Shown piece by piece: positions 1 through 8,560 of a DNA stretch of 42,310 nucleotides. The stretch is taken from NCBI GenBank assembly GCA_964525185.1, contig CAZGFQ010000017.1, positions 1 to 42,310 on the forward strand, read 5' to 3'. A program made the translations under genes and the position numbers. The notes under the pieces were generated by a model. That model saw nothing but the letters and a program-made list of their open reading frames with translations, was not told the origin of the DNA and did no database searches. The first letter of the stretch is position 1, and each line of letters starts with the position of its first letter. Source of the stretch: JABHGY01 sp964525185. GTDB taxonomy: Bacteria; Fidelibacterota; Marinisomatia; Marinisomatales; UBA1611.

Positions 1-1318
1 TAACTGGATGAAGAGTCATTTTAATTTTTTTAGTTTTTTTATTATAATTCCCATTTGGAATAATGGCATGTGTAAACCCAAGCACCGCTGCTTCTTGCAA
101 TCGTTTTTCAATTTGCCCTACAGATCGAATTTCACCCGCGAGCCCAACCTCACCAATTATAATCATTCCATCTGGAATTGATTGATCTCTTGCACTTGAA
201 GCCACAGAACAAAGAATAGATAAATCTGCTGCAGGATCATCGACTCGTAGCCCTCCAACTAAATTCACAAAAACATCTTTAGAACCCATGGGAGTTTTCA
301 TTCTTTTTTCAAGTACAGCTAATAACATCGATAGCCGTTTGTAGTCAAAACCATTTACATTCCGTTGTGGTGTTCCATAATTCGCATTCGATACAAGAGC
401 TTGAACTTCGACTAATATGGGGCGAGTACCTTCTAGCGATGGGAATATGGACGTCCCAGGAATATTTTCACTTCTTTCTGCTAAAAACAATTCTGATGGA
501 TTACTTACTTCTGAAAGACCATCCGATTCCATTTGAAAAATGCCTACTTCATGAGTTGGGCCAAATCTATTTTTAACAGACCTTAAAATACGATGATCGT
601 GCCTATCATCTCCTTCAAGATACAACACAGTATCAACCATATGCTCTAACATTTTCGGACCTGCTATTGTCCCTTCCTTTGTAACATGACCTATAATTAA
701 AATAGCAACATTTTTTTGTTTTGAAATAGATAACAATTGTTGTCCACATTCCCGAATTTGACTAACAGAGCCTGCAATGGAATCTAACGCTTCATTATAA
801 ATAGTTTGAATGGAATCCACGACAACAAGTTGAGGATTAACTGAAGAAATATGAGATTCAATGGCATGAATTTCATTTTCACCTGACAAGTGTAACTGAT
901 CAGATTGTATCCCTAACCTTCTTGCTCGAATAGCTACTTGATCTTCACTTTCTTCTGCGGTGACATACAAAATATTTAATTTACCATTTCCAAGCTGTAA
1001 TGCTAAGGTTGATTTTCCTACTCCTGGATTTCCCCCCAATAATATGAGAGACCCGGAAAGCAGCCCACCACCCAAGACGCGATCTACTTCACCCATCCCA
1101 GTGTTAAATCGTTCTCCAGGATTTCCAGCTAAAACTTCAGTTAATGATCTTGAATTTTGAATTTGAGTTTTACTTCTTAATGAGGATCGTTTTCCTGTTA
1201 CTTTAAATTCAGATAATGTTCCCCATTCTTTACAAGATGGACATTGGCCATGCCACTTAGGGAATTCATCTCCGCAATCGGAGCAAAGGTAATGGATTTT
1301 AGATTTTATTTTAGCCAT
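1..1318 (-). CDS. radA: DNA repair protein RadA/Sms (3' end cut by window edge)
   Basis: RadA is a RecA-like, DnaB-type ATPase that drives branch migration during recombinational repair. I translated this by hand from an ATG at 1318. The N-terminus carries a four-cysteine zinc finger (CSDC at residues 12-15 and CPSC at 26-29). A Walker A motif, GGNPGVGKST, lies at about 95-104, and the RadA signature KNRFG follows further along. The C-terminal part reads as the Lon-protease-like domain, with segments such as GGLRVDDPAADL and GEVGLAGEIR. About 439 residues are visible without a stop, close to the usual family length of about 450, so only the last few residues are missing. No clear Shine-Dalgarno sequence precedes the start. 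It lies 43 bases downstream of the large peptidase-barrel gene on the same strand and may be co-transcribed with it. Confidence 0.96.
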   Translation of the reverse strand, partial: MAKIKSKIHYLCSDCGDEFPKWHGQCPSCKEWGTLSEFKVTGKRSSLRSKTQIQNSRSLTEVLAGNPGERFNTGMGEVDRVLGGGLLSGSLILLGGNPGVGKSTLALQLGNGKLNILYVTAEESEDQVAIRARRLGIQSDQLHLSGENEIHAIESHISSVNPQLVVVDSIQTIYNEALDSIAGSVSQIRECGQQLLSISKQKNVAILIIGHVTKEGTIAGPKMLEHMVDTVLYLEGDDRHDHRILRSVKNRFGPTHEVGIFQMESDGLSEVSNPSELFLAERSENIPGTSIFPSLEGTRPILVEVQALVSNANYGTPQRNVNGFDYKRLSMLLAVLEKRMKTPMGSKDVFVNLVGGLRVDDPAADLSILCSVASSARDQSIPDGMIIIGEVGLAGEIRSVGQIEKRLQEAAVLGFTHAIIPNGNYNKKTKKIKMTLHPV

Positions 1319-1361
1319 GAAGGGACGGGAAATTGCCCCACAGAAAGAATGGAATCAAGGT

Positions 1362-4300
1362 TTACCAATCAGGTCCGAGAGAAAAATACCATTGAGGTTT
1401 TGAATAACTATTATGGTTTACATCCCAGGCTGCATCAATTCGGAATAAGAAATAACCAAGATTTATTTTAGTACCTACTCCAAATGTGGTTACCCAAGGT
1501 TTCATTGTATCAGGTGAGGATGGACCATACTTATTTTTTAATAAGGTTACATCAGTAAATTCATTTGCATCATCCCATGCAGCTCCCACATCTAGAAAAG
1601 CATGGCCACGAATATTGCCAAAAACCATTTTTAATGGGAATCCTAAGGCTAAATAATTAATAAATGGAAAACGAATCTCAAAATTCATTAATAATGCATT
1701 TTTACCAAATCTTTCAGCATACCTTGCACCACGTACAGGAAATACATATTCGGTAAAATAAATATCATGAAGTAATGATTGATTTGTTGTATCTAATAAG
1801 ACTTCACGCCAAGTGCCAAGATCCTCTTCACCATTTGTTTCACCATGCCCCCCAATTAAATATGGAATGCCTCCCATAAAAAACTTTTGCGCATTTTCGC
1901 CAAAACTTCCTCCATAATAAAACCGGCCAGCTAAAGTATAATCTCGGCCAAACAATAAGTATTTTCGAGAATCCCACTTTAATGTTTGAAACTGAATTTT
2001 ATCAGATCCCCAACCAGGACTAAGAGTTAAACTTACATTTTGACGAAAACCATCTATTGGGCCTGTATATCCCATTGTTGAATTATCAAAAACCCAACTC
2101 ATAGATGGCATAACTGTAGAAAATCCTTCTTCTGATACTGTTTGATATTGGTATTGATATTGTCCGCCTCCCATATCTACAACAACTTGTTCCATAATAG
2201 AATAGGATACCTTTTGCAATGAAAGACCAAAATCAAATCGTTGGTACCTACTAAATGGGTGAGACATAAAACCAGTTGCACCATAATTTCGCAACCTTCC
2301 AATCGCTGTATAGCCTACTGAAAAAAAGTTAGCTGTCTGAGAAGCATAAAAATGATAATCCGTTTTATTTTTTAAATACCCGTAATAAAACATATAATCA
2401 CTATTTTCCAATGTAAGTACCATTTCTGTTCCGAAAGCAAGTTGATGATCACCCAATATATCACTAAAAGAAAAATAAGTCATCCCAGTTGCACCAAAAA
2501 CATTACTAATACTCAGATTTCCAGCAATCATATCTAAGGTAAACCTTGTTTTATATACATGCGGAATATGCTTACCATCAACAAGCGAATCTTCAATAGC
2601 TAAAATTGGTTCTTCATTTGAATTATTTCCAGCGATGGACACATTATACGTTTCATAATGTGGTGCAAATATCCATCCAGAATAATCGCCGCCAGAATCT
2701 TCTATTTTTTTACGTTTATTCATTCGTAAGTCTGAAATGGATTCAGTTGATGAAGATTGACTTTTTATAAATTGTGTTTCAAGTACCGTTACTTCTTCTA
2801 ATTCCAATGGTTTCGATAAACTGTAAATATCCCATCCTGTTCCTGCATATCCTGAAAAAATTAATAATTCATCATCTTGCGAAAGCGATAATTGCTGCAA
2901 TCCTGTTAATACATTTGAAATTGGATATGCCGTAGATGATAATTCATCCATATTTTTACGCCATAAATTCCATACACCTTTTTCGTCAGAAGTATAAAAA
3001 AGACTATTTTGCGTGTTTGCCCAAACCGGATAATCTTCTTTATGCGGTGTATTAGTTATTTGATTAATTTGATTTGTTTGAATATCGACTGTATAGATAT
3101 CACTTTGCGTATAATTGTGGTCAGACATTCTTCCATTATAATTTCCATCCACATAGGTTCCTCTATCTGAAACAAATGCAATTTTGGACCCATCAAAACT
3201 CCACGATGGGTTTGAATCTGAAAAAGGGTCATTCGTTAGTTGCGAATAACTCCTATCTGAAATATCTAGAAGATATAAATCACTTGCATTCCCTTTGTTG
3301 CCTACAAATACAATTTTGTCACCAATGGGGCTCCATGCAGCAGAAAATACACCATCCAGTTTAATTGGAATTTTTTCGGTTTTTCCTGTATTTGCATCCA
3401 CTATATGAATGACATCCCCTTGACCAGCTTTTGCTGCAAATGCTATTTTTCGGCTATCAGGGGACCATGTAATTCCAGGATGTAACCATTTTAATTCTTC
3501 AAAATTAACTGACCGACTTCCTTTTACAATCGTTCGTATTTCTTCACCAGAAAGTGCATCCAACAATCGTATATTAAAATGGCCATTATGATCGGATAAA
3601 ACAGCAACCTTGCTTCCATCAGGAGATAAGGCTGGGGACACATTATAATAGTTATGATCTTTTTTATGGTGTGTTAAACTTTTCGCCATGTCTTCCAAAG
3701 GCGTTCTATCCGCAATATCGGGCCAATATTCCTTTTTTAAATATTTATGCCATTGTGTGGTTAAATCTTCCCATTTCATACCGATGGCTCTCTCAAACCC
3801 TTTTTCTGCACTTTGGGTCTGCTTCATGGCTTTAAATATTTCACCTACTTTTTCACGACCATATTTTAATGTTATAAATCGCCATACAGATTGGCCACCT
3901 TTATAGGCCATATAATAATTTAAATCATTAATGGTTGGAATACGCTCATGAATAGCAATATCGCGAAGTGTCATGTCTGCTTTTGTTTCCCAATTAGACG
4001 ATAAAAATTCGGCTAATCCTTCGTTTACCCAAAGTGGAATACGAAGTTTTGTCTTATTAGATATGATCCTTTGCATATTTCCACCATATACCATGTCATT
4101 TATCATTGCATGAACTAACTCATGGTGAATGACATGCCTAAATTGTTCATAGTTGCCCTCAAATGGAAATATAACCCTATTTTTAAACAATTCAGTAACG
4201 CCCCCAATACCTTCTCTCATATAGGTACCTACAACATTTGTTTGTTGAAATTCGTTGTGTGAATTATAAACAAGAATGGTTACACGTTTTTTTAAATTCC

Positions 4301-4535
4301 ATCTCAAATGAATTGAAATTTGTTCATAGGCTTCTTCAGCAACATCTGCTGTAAATTCAGCTAAATCTTGTTCTTCACCATAGAAATATATATCAAAATG
4401 TGACGATTGGATATAAGACCAATCGAAATTGCGATATTGTACCTTATTTTGACCGAATGATTGCCCAAAGGCAAATTGGCCAATAAGGAATAAAGTAAGT
4501 ATAATTTTTATTTTCATTGTATGATAAGTACGCAT
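1362..4535 (-). CDS. Secreted peptidase-MA-like protein with TolB-type propeller and outer-membrane barrel
   Basis: This 1057-residue protein has three visible parts. A signal peptide (about residues 7-25) is followed by a gluzincin-like metallopeptidase domain with HELVH at 138-142 and a downstream NEGLAEF whose E172 would be the third zinc ligand. This is the arrangement of the peptidase MA family. Residues about 290-570 hold six PD40/WD40-like blades with repeated S-P-D-G-x-K-I/V-A-F cores. Residues about 660-1057 look like an Omp85/surface-antigen barrel, with PVRGARY near 933-939, FEIRFPF at 952-958 and a C-terminal tryptophan. The protein should sit in the outer membrane with the peptidase and propeller probably periplasmic, which is inference. 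Substrate is unknown. The start at 4535 is used here; an ATG at 4517 gives a more compact signal peptide. It is transcribed divergently from lpxH and lies directly upstream of radA. Confidence 0.85.
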   Translation of the reverse strand: MRTYHTMKIKIILTLFLIGQFAFGQSFGQNKVQYRNFDWSYIQSSHFDIYFYGEEQDLAEFTADVAEEAYEQISIHLRWNLKKRVTILVYNSHNEFQQTNVVGTYMREGIGGVTELFKNRVIFPFEGNYEQFRHVIHHELVHAMINDMVYGGNMQRIISNKTKLRIPLWVNEGLAEFLSSNWETKADMTLRDIAIHERIPTINDLNYYMAYKGGQSVWRFITLKYGREKVGEIFKAMKQTQSAEKGFERAIGMKWEDLTTQWHKYLKKEYWPDIADRTPLEDMAKSLTHHKKDHNYYNVSPALSPDGSKVAVLSDHNGHFNIRLLDALSGEEIRTIVKGSRSVNFEELKWLHPGITWSPDSRKIAFAAKAGQGDVIHIVDANTGKTEKIPIKLDGVFSAAWSPIGDKIVFVGNKGNASDLYLLDISDRSYSQLTNDPFSDSNPSWSFDGSKIAFVSDRGTYVDGNYNGRMSDHNYTQSDIYTVDIQTNQINQITNTPHKEDYPVWANTQNSLFYTSDEKGVWNLWRKNMDELSSTAYPISNVLTGLQQLSLSQDDELLIFSGYAGTGWDIYSLSKPLELEEVTVLETQFIKSQSSSTESISDLRMNKRKKIEDSGGDYSGWIFAPHYETYNVSIAGNNSNEEPILAIEDSLVDGKHIPHVYKTRFTLDMIAGNLSISNVFGATGMTYFSFSDILGDHQLAFGTEMVLTLENSDYMFYYGYLKNKTDYHFYASQTANFFSVGYTAIGRLRNYGATGFMSHPFSRYQRFDFGLSLQKVSYSIMEQVVVDMGGGQYQYQYQTVSEEGFSTVMPSMSWVFDNSTMGYTGPIDGFRQNVSLTLSPGWGSDKIQFQTLKWDSRKYLLFGRDYTLAGRFYYGGSFGENAQKFFMGGIPYLIGGHGETNGEEDLGTWREVLLDTTNQSLLHDIYFTEYVFPVRGARYAERFGKNALLMNFEIRFPFINYLALGFPLKMVFGNIRGHAFLDVGAAWDDANEFTDVTLLKNKYGPSSPDTMKPWVTTFGVGTKINLGYFLFRIDAAWDVNHNSYSKPQWYFSLGPDW

Positions 4536-4553
4536 AAATGCGACACCGGTTCC

Positions 4554-4581
4554 TTAACATTAGTTAAAATTTCAATACAAT
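4554..4581 (+). promoter_or_regulatory. Candidate sigma-70 promoter for the lpxH operon
   Basis: TTAACA (4554-4559) and TACAAT (4576-4581) each match the sigma-70 consensus at five of six positions with a 16-base spacer, about 57 bases before the lpxH start. The -35 box overlaps a small dyad, TTAAC-ATTA-GTTAA (4554-4567), which could be an operator. In AT-rich DNA such matches can arise by chance. Confidence 0.42.
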
Positions 4582-4638
4582 TCAACAATAAGACATAATC
4601 TTTTCATAAATAATATCTGATGAGTAATTTCTTTCATC

Positions 4639-5370
4639 ATGCAAAGTCCTCTCTATTTTATTTCCGATGTTCATTTGATGCTTTCTCGTACCGATGAAGA
4701 GTTAAACAGGCGAGAAAAACTCTATGGATTATTGGATCATATAGCTTCCACCGGCGGTACAGTTTTTTTCGTTGGAGATTTATTTGATTTCTATTACGAA
4801 TATCCAGATGTCATTCCTAAAACATATTTTAAACTATATGCAAAAGTGTGGTCATTAAGGGAAAAAGGAATTGATATCCATTTCCTTGTGGGGAATCATG
4901 ATTATTGGATAATGGATTTTATGACTGAAAAATTAATGACTTATACACATTTTGGGGATTTTGAATTTGAAAAAAATGGTAAAAAGTTTTATATCACCCA
5001 TGGGGATGGATTATTATCTTGGGATTATGGGTATCGGTTTTTGAAGAAAATAATCCGTAGTAAATTGTTTATCGGTCTATTTAGGTGGATTCACCCTACA
5101 GTGGGATTTCAGATTGCGCGCTGGGTATCCAAAAGTGGTCCGGAATATGATATTAGTGAATCATTAACACAAAAAGTAAGAAAAGAATTAATGAATTATG
5201 CACAATTAAAAATTGAAAACGGCTTTGATTACATAGTCTCTGGACATTATCATTTAGGCGAAATGGTTGAAATAAAACATGGAAAACTCGCTGTCCTTGG
5301 GGATTGGTTCAAAACGCCAAGGTATGCTGTATTTGATGGAGAAAAATTTGAAATGAAAGATTGGGAATAA
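4639..5370 (+). CDS. lpxH: UDP-2,3-diacylglucosamine diphosphatase (LpxH-like metallophosphoesterase)
   Basis: LpxH hydrolyses UDP-2,3-diacylglucosamine to lipid X and UMP in lipid A synthesis, at the inner membrane. All calcineurin-type metal-binding motifs are present in order: SDVHL near the N-terminus (D-x-H), GDLFDF, GNHDYW, THGDG and SGHYHLG near the C-terminus. The length of 243 residues is normal for the family. It is the first gene of a three-gene plus-strand cluster. The next gene starts one base after its stop codon, so translation is probably coupled. Other metallophosphoesterases share the same motifs, but the size, the RREKL/FFVGDLFDF context and the presence of other LPS genes in the window favour LpxH. 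Confidence 0.85.
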   Translation: MQSPLYFISDVHLMLSRTDEELNRREKLYGLLDHIASTGGTVFFVGDLFDFYYEYPDVIPKTYFKLYAKVWSLREKGIDIHFLVGNHDYWIMDFMTEKLMTYTHFGDFEFEKNGKKFYITHGDGLLSWDYGYRFLKKIIRSKLFIGLFRWIHPTVGFQIARWVSKSGPEYDISESLTQKVRKELMNYAQLKIENGFDYIVSGHYHLGEMVEIKHGKLAVLGDWFKTPRYAVFDGEKFEMKDWE

Positions 5371-5371
5371 A

Positions 5372-6499
5372 ATGAGACGAATTATTCCGCTCATGATAGC
5401 AGGATTATTATTCTTTGAAGGATGTGCAACCATCAATGGATTCTTTAAGAAAAAACCTAATGGAGATGAAGAATTTTTCCTTGCGAGCATTGAAAAATTA
5501 CGAAATGAATATCAAGATGGTGATTATGAAGCTTTAATGTCGCTCATAAAAATATATGAAGATCCAACAGAAAAAATGGACCTTCGCATCGAAGCTGGAA
5601 AAACATTGTCCAACACTCATCACCCTACTGCTTTAAATGCCATTTCAGACATGGTGTCAACAACAAGCGCGGTTGATTACACCTTACTAAAAGAATCTAT
5701 ATCAATGCTTTCAGAATTCAAGGAAAACCCTAAAGCTGGCGAATCCATGATAAAGGCCATGCATGTACTAGAAGAAAGAACAAATGATATTCATATTGCA
5801 TTAGTTGAAAACCTGAACCGCGTTCGAACAAAAGATCAAATACTTGCATTATTAGACTTATACCATGTTGCTAAATCGAATATGGCTCGTACTGAAAATT
5901 TATTAACCAAAACGATGGGTGCGCTGGGAGATCATCAAGTTATTCCTGTATTGACAGAGATAGCAAAAAACCCAAAAGTAAATATTGGGATCAGAAACCA
6001 AGCAGTTGAAATTCTTGGGAAGAAAAACCCGCAAGATGTAGCACGAGCTTTTGCAGAACTATTAGGCGACCCAAATACCAATTTGGAAGTGCGAGAATTT
6101 GCTCTAAATACAATGAAGGGTGTAAAAGAAGAAAATTTAGTCTTATCCCTACTCGAAACTTATAATATGGGGAAAAATGAATATTATAGCCTGCTCAATA
6201 CCATGCTCGCTGCATTGGGTGAATTCAATGATCCTGAAGTTAAAAAAGCTGTAATTGAGATTGCTTCAAATAAAGAATATCCGTTGAAAATTCGTAAAAA
6301 GGCTGTTAATAATTTGGCGAATTTTGGGGACCCAAATGTAATACCTATGATTTTGCCCGCCTTAAAAGACAAAAATAATTATGATTTATATGAAAATATA
6401 TTAGATATGATTTTTGCTCTAGGTCAGGAAGATAAATATGCTAATGAGGTTAGACATTACGCCTATCAAGCCCAATTTTCCCGGAGGGCTCATGAATAA
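5372..6499 (+). CDS. HEAT-repeat putative lipoprotein
   Basis: This 375-residue protein begins with a hydrophobic signal ending in FFEGC at about residues 14-18, a loose lipobox that would place the protein on the outer or inner membrane as a lipoprotein. The rest is almost entirely helical and built of HEAT/armadillo-like repeats of about 30-35 residues, with recurring patterns such as ALGDHQVIPVLTEIA, GIRNQAVEILGKKNPQDVA and PLKIRKKAVNNLANFGDPNVIPMI. HEAT repeats make protein-binding scaffolds; no catalytic motif is visible. The start is one base after the lpxH stop codon, and its own stop overlaps the start of the next gene, so the three genes are probably one translationally coupled unit. 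Its partner is unknown; a role in envelope assembly is inference from position only. Confidence 0.75.
   Translation: MRRIIPLMIAGLLFFEGCATINGFFKKKPNGDEEFFLASIEKLRNEYQDGDYEALMSLIKIYEDPTEKMDLRIEAGKTLSNTHHPTALNAISDMVSTTSAVDYTLLKESISMLSEFKENPKAGESMIKAMHVLEERTNDIHIALVENLNRVRTKDQILALLDLYHVAKSNMARTENLLTKTMGALGDHQVIPVLTEIAKNPKVNIGIRNQAVEILGKKNPQDVARAFAELLGDPNTNLEVREFALNTMKGVKEENLVLSLLETYNMGKNEYYSLLNTMLAALGEFNDPEVKKAVIEIASNKEYPLKIRKKAVNNLANFGDPNVIPMILPALKDKNNYDLYENILDMIFALGQEDKYANEVRHYAYQAQFSRRAHE
6483..6487 (+). promoter_or_regulatory. Ribosome binding site fixing the start at 6492
   Basis: GGAGG sits 4 bases before the ATG at 6492, inside the end of the preceding gene. It supports this start over an in-frame ATG at 6438 that would prepend 18 residues in front of an otherwise normal signal peptide. 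Confidence 0.75.
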
Positions 6500-7643
6500 A
6501 TTACGTATCTGTTTCACACTATTATTGGGAATCGCATTTCTTTTTGCAAAGGAAAAAAAGGTTACAATCACTGGTACTGTAGTCGATTCAGAAAGTAATC
6601 CTGTTAAAAAAGTTGTTGTACAATTATTAGATGAAAGTGGCGAAGAAATTAAAGATAGCAAAACAGGGAAAAAGGGTGATTTTAAATTTAAAAAAATAAA
6701 GCCAGGTGAATATACTATTACGGCATTTCATAAAACGTTAGGGAATACACAAGAAAAAATATCTCTAATAGGTGATGATTTTTCTACTACACTAACATTA
6801 TCTTTAGATACTTCATTATCAATTATGGATATCGATGAACCCGATTCTGCAATGATTGAAGAACCAATTTTAAGTGATATTGAATCTGAAGGTATAAAAA
6901 CAAAACCATCTTTACTCGCCCATTTGGAAAAACCAAATGATCCAATCAATACTGTGAACCCTGACTCCATCGAATTCCTTCCCCCTATTCGAAAAGAACC
7001 GGGTACGGAAAAACTTCCAATGGGTAACATGTTTTATGAATATAAAATGAATTTAGAAGCAATGCAGGATCAAATAGATTCATTAAAAAGTGTTGTAACT
7101 GCTTTTGAAAAAAAACAAACAATGCCAAATATCAATGAAGATATTTTAAACCTAATTCAAATTCCAGACTATAAACATCGTATTGAATTGCAAAATGGGA
7201 CTGTAGTTATGGGACATATTTTATCTGAATCAGATTCATCCCTTACACTCGACACCCAAATTGGTAGATTGGTTCTTAAAAAAGAGATGGTTATTAAAAT
7301 GGATGAATTGGAAAAACCAGCACCTAATGTAGAATTCATTCAAGAACCCATAGTAAATATTTATCCAAATAAATATATCTTTGAAGGCAAAGTTAAAAAT
7401 ACAGGAAATGTAAGAGCAGATTTTGTAAGAGTTATTTCACATCTTTGGACGCAAACAACGTCTTCAGCAGGTACGGATTCTACTTTTGTTAAAGGATCAA
7501 AATTCAAATATGAAACAGGTGTTGTAGCTGATACAGCTCTTGAGCCTGAACAAATATCTTCATTTAAATTGGTTGTTCCTGTCCTTTATGGCACAAAACC
7601 ACAATATCATACAATGGATATCCATTGGGACGTTACAAAGTAA
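6492..7643 (+). CDS. Secreted carboxypeptidase-regulatory-like / FxLYD-like domain protein
   Basis: The chosen start gives a 383-residue protein opening with MNKLRICFTLLLGIAFLFA, a clear signal peptide. Residues about 22-95 (VTITGTVVDSESNPVKKVVV and GDFKFKKIKPGEYTITA) form a carboxypeptidase regulatory-like, transthyretin-fold domain of the kind common on surface proteins. A charged linker and a short coiled-coil-like helix (MQDQIDSLKSVVTAFEKK) follow. The C-terminal 90 residues (FEGKVKNTGNVRADFVRVISHL through LEPEQISSFKLVVPV) resemble an FxLYD domain, a beta-sandwich found in bacterial envelope proteins. No enzyme motif is seen. Its start overlaps the previous stop by eight bases. It ends only two bases from the convergent argF stop, leaving no room for a private terminator. 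Confidence 0.72.
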   Translation: MNKLRICFTLLLGIAFLFAKEKKVTITGTVVDSESNPVKKVVVQLLDESGEEIKDSKTGKKGDFKFKKIKPGEYTITAFHKTLGNTQEKISLIGDDFSTTLTLSLDTSLSIMDIDEPDSAMIEEPILSDIESEGIKTKPSLLAHLEKPNDPINTVNPDSIEFLPPIRKEPGTEKLPMGNMFYEYKMNLEAMQDQIDSLKSVVTAFEKKQTMPNINEDILNLIQIPDYKHRIELQNGTVVMGHILSESDSSLTLDTQIGRLVLKKEMVIKMDELEKPAPNVEFIQEPIVNIYPNKYIFEGKVKNTGNVRADFVRVISHLWTQTTSSAGTDSTFVKGSKFKYETGVVADTALEPEQISSFKLVVPVLYGTKPQYHTMDIHWDVTK

Positions 7644-7645
7644 TC

Positions 7646-8557
7646 TTAATGAGTCAGTGACACCATTATTGCATTTTGTGCATGCATCCGGTTTTCAGCT
7701 TCATCGAATACAATAGAATAAGAAGCTTCCATTACTTCATCCGTCACTTCTCGTCCTCGTTCTGCCGGCAAACAATGCATGAATAATGTATCTTTACCTG
7801 TTTGACGCATTAAAGTTTCATTCACTTGGTAAGCTGCAAATATTTTTTCTCTTTCTTCTGCTTCTTCTTTTTGCCCCATGGATGCCCAAACATCAGTATA
7901 AATGACATCTGTCCCATCGACGGCAGATGCAGGGTTGTGTGATATTTCAAAAGTAGATATACCAGAATTTTCAACCAATTCAACTGTTTTTGCATCGGGT
8001 TCAAACCCTTCCGGCCCACAACAGACAAAATGCATTGGAAGTTTGCTGGCTAATTGCAACCATGAATGAACAATGTTATTTCCGTCACCCATATATGTTA
8101 CTTTTAATTCATCTAAATGTCCTCGATGTTCCCAAATTGTAAGTGCATCTGCCATTATTTGACATGGATGATTATAGTCAGTCAAACCATTCACAACGGG
8201 TGAATCTGAGTATTTTGCTAATTCAATCATATGGTCATGAGAAAATAAACGAGCCATAATCAAGTCATTATAGCGGGACACAACCCTAGCTATATCTTTC
8301 ACAGCTTCTCTTTTCCCAATCCCAATATCATTTGGACCAAGATATAATGCATGTCCACCCATCCAAGTAAACCCTGTTTCAAAAGATATCCGTGTTCTAG
8401 CAGATGGTTTTGCAAAAATCATGGCTAAAGATTGATCTTTGAAAGGTTTGTATTCATCTCTGTTCTTGAACTTTGTTTTAATCTCCTTCGCTAAGTGGAG
8501 CATATTCCATAATTCATCTTTAGAATAATCAGTAATATGTAAAAAGTGGCTGGGCAT
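7646..8557 (-). CDS. argF: Ornithine carbamoyltransferase
   Basis: This enzyme condenses carbamoyl phosphate and ornithine to citrulline in arginine synthesis in the cytoplasm. At 303 residues it has the normal length. The carbamoyl-phosphate loop is SARTR (52-56), followed by HPCQ (130-133). The ornithine-binding loop DVWASMG (about 222-228) and the catalytic HCLPAERG (261-268) are intact. The SMG loop and HCLP point to ornithine rather than aspartate or acetylornithine as substrate. The loop usually reads STRTR, so alanine here replaces a threonine that contacts carbamoyl phosphate in the E. coli enzyme; this variation also occurs in the wider family. It is the last gene of the pyrG-to-argF operon and begins three bases after hflC. 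No other arginine gene is nearby. Confidence 0.93.
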   Translation of the reverse strand: MPSHFLHITDYSKDELWNMLHLAKEIKTKFKNRDEYKPFKDQSLAMIFAKPSARTRISFETGFTWMGGHALYLGPNDIGIGKREAVKDIARVVSRYNDLIMARLFSHDHMIELAKYSDSPVVNGLTDYNHPCQIMADALTIWEHRGHLDELKVTYMGDGNNIVHSWLQLASKLPMHFVCCGPEGFEPDAKTVELVENSGISTFEISHNPASAVDGTDVIYTDVWASMGQKEEAEEREKIFAAYQVNETLMRQTGKDTLFMHCLPAERGREVTDEVMEASYSIVFDEAENRMHAQNAIMVSLTH

Positions 8558-8560
8558 TTA

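Noticed and set aside
6438..6491. 18-residue upstream extension of the carboxypeptidase-regulatory protein
   Set aside because: It would sit ahead of a normal signal peptide, and GGAGG precedes the internal ATG.
7646..8557. argF as an acetyl- or succinyl-ornithine carbamoyltransferase because the loop reads SARTR
   Set aside because: The SMG ornithine loop and HCLP motif are intact, so ornithine remains the likeliest substrate.
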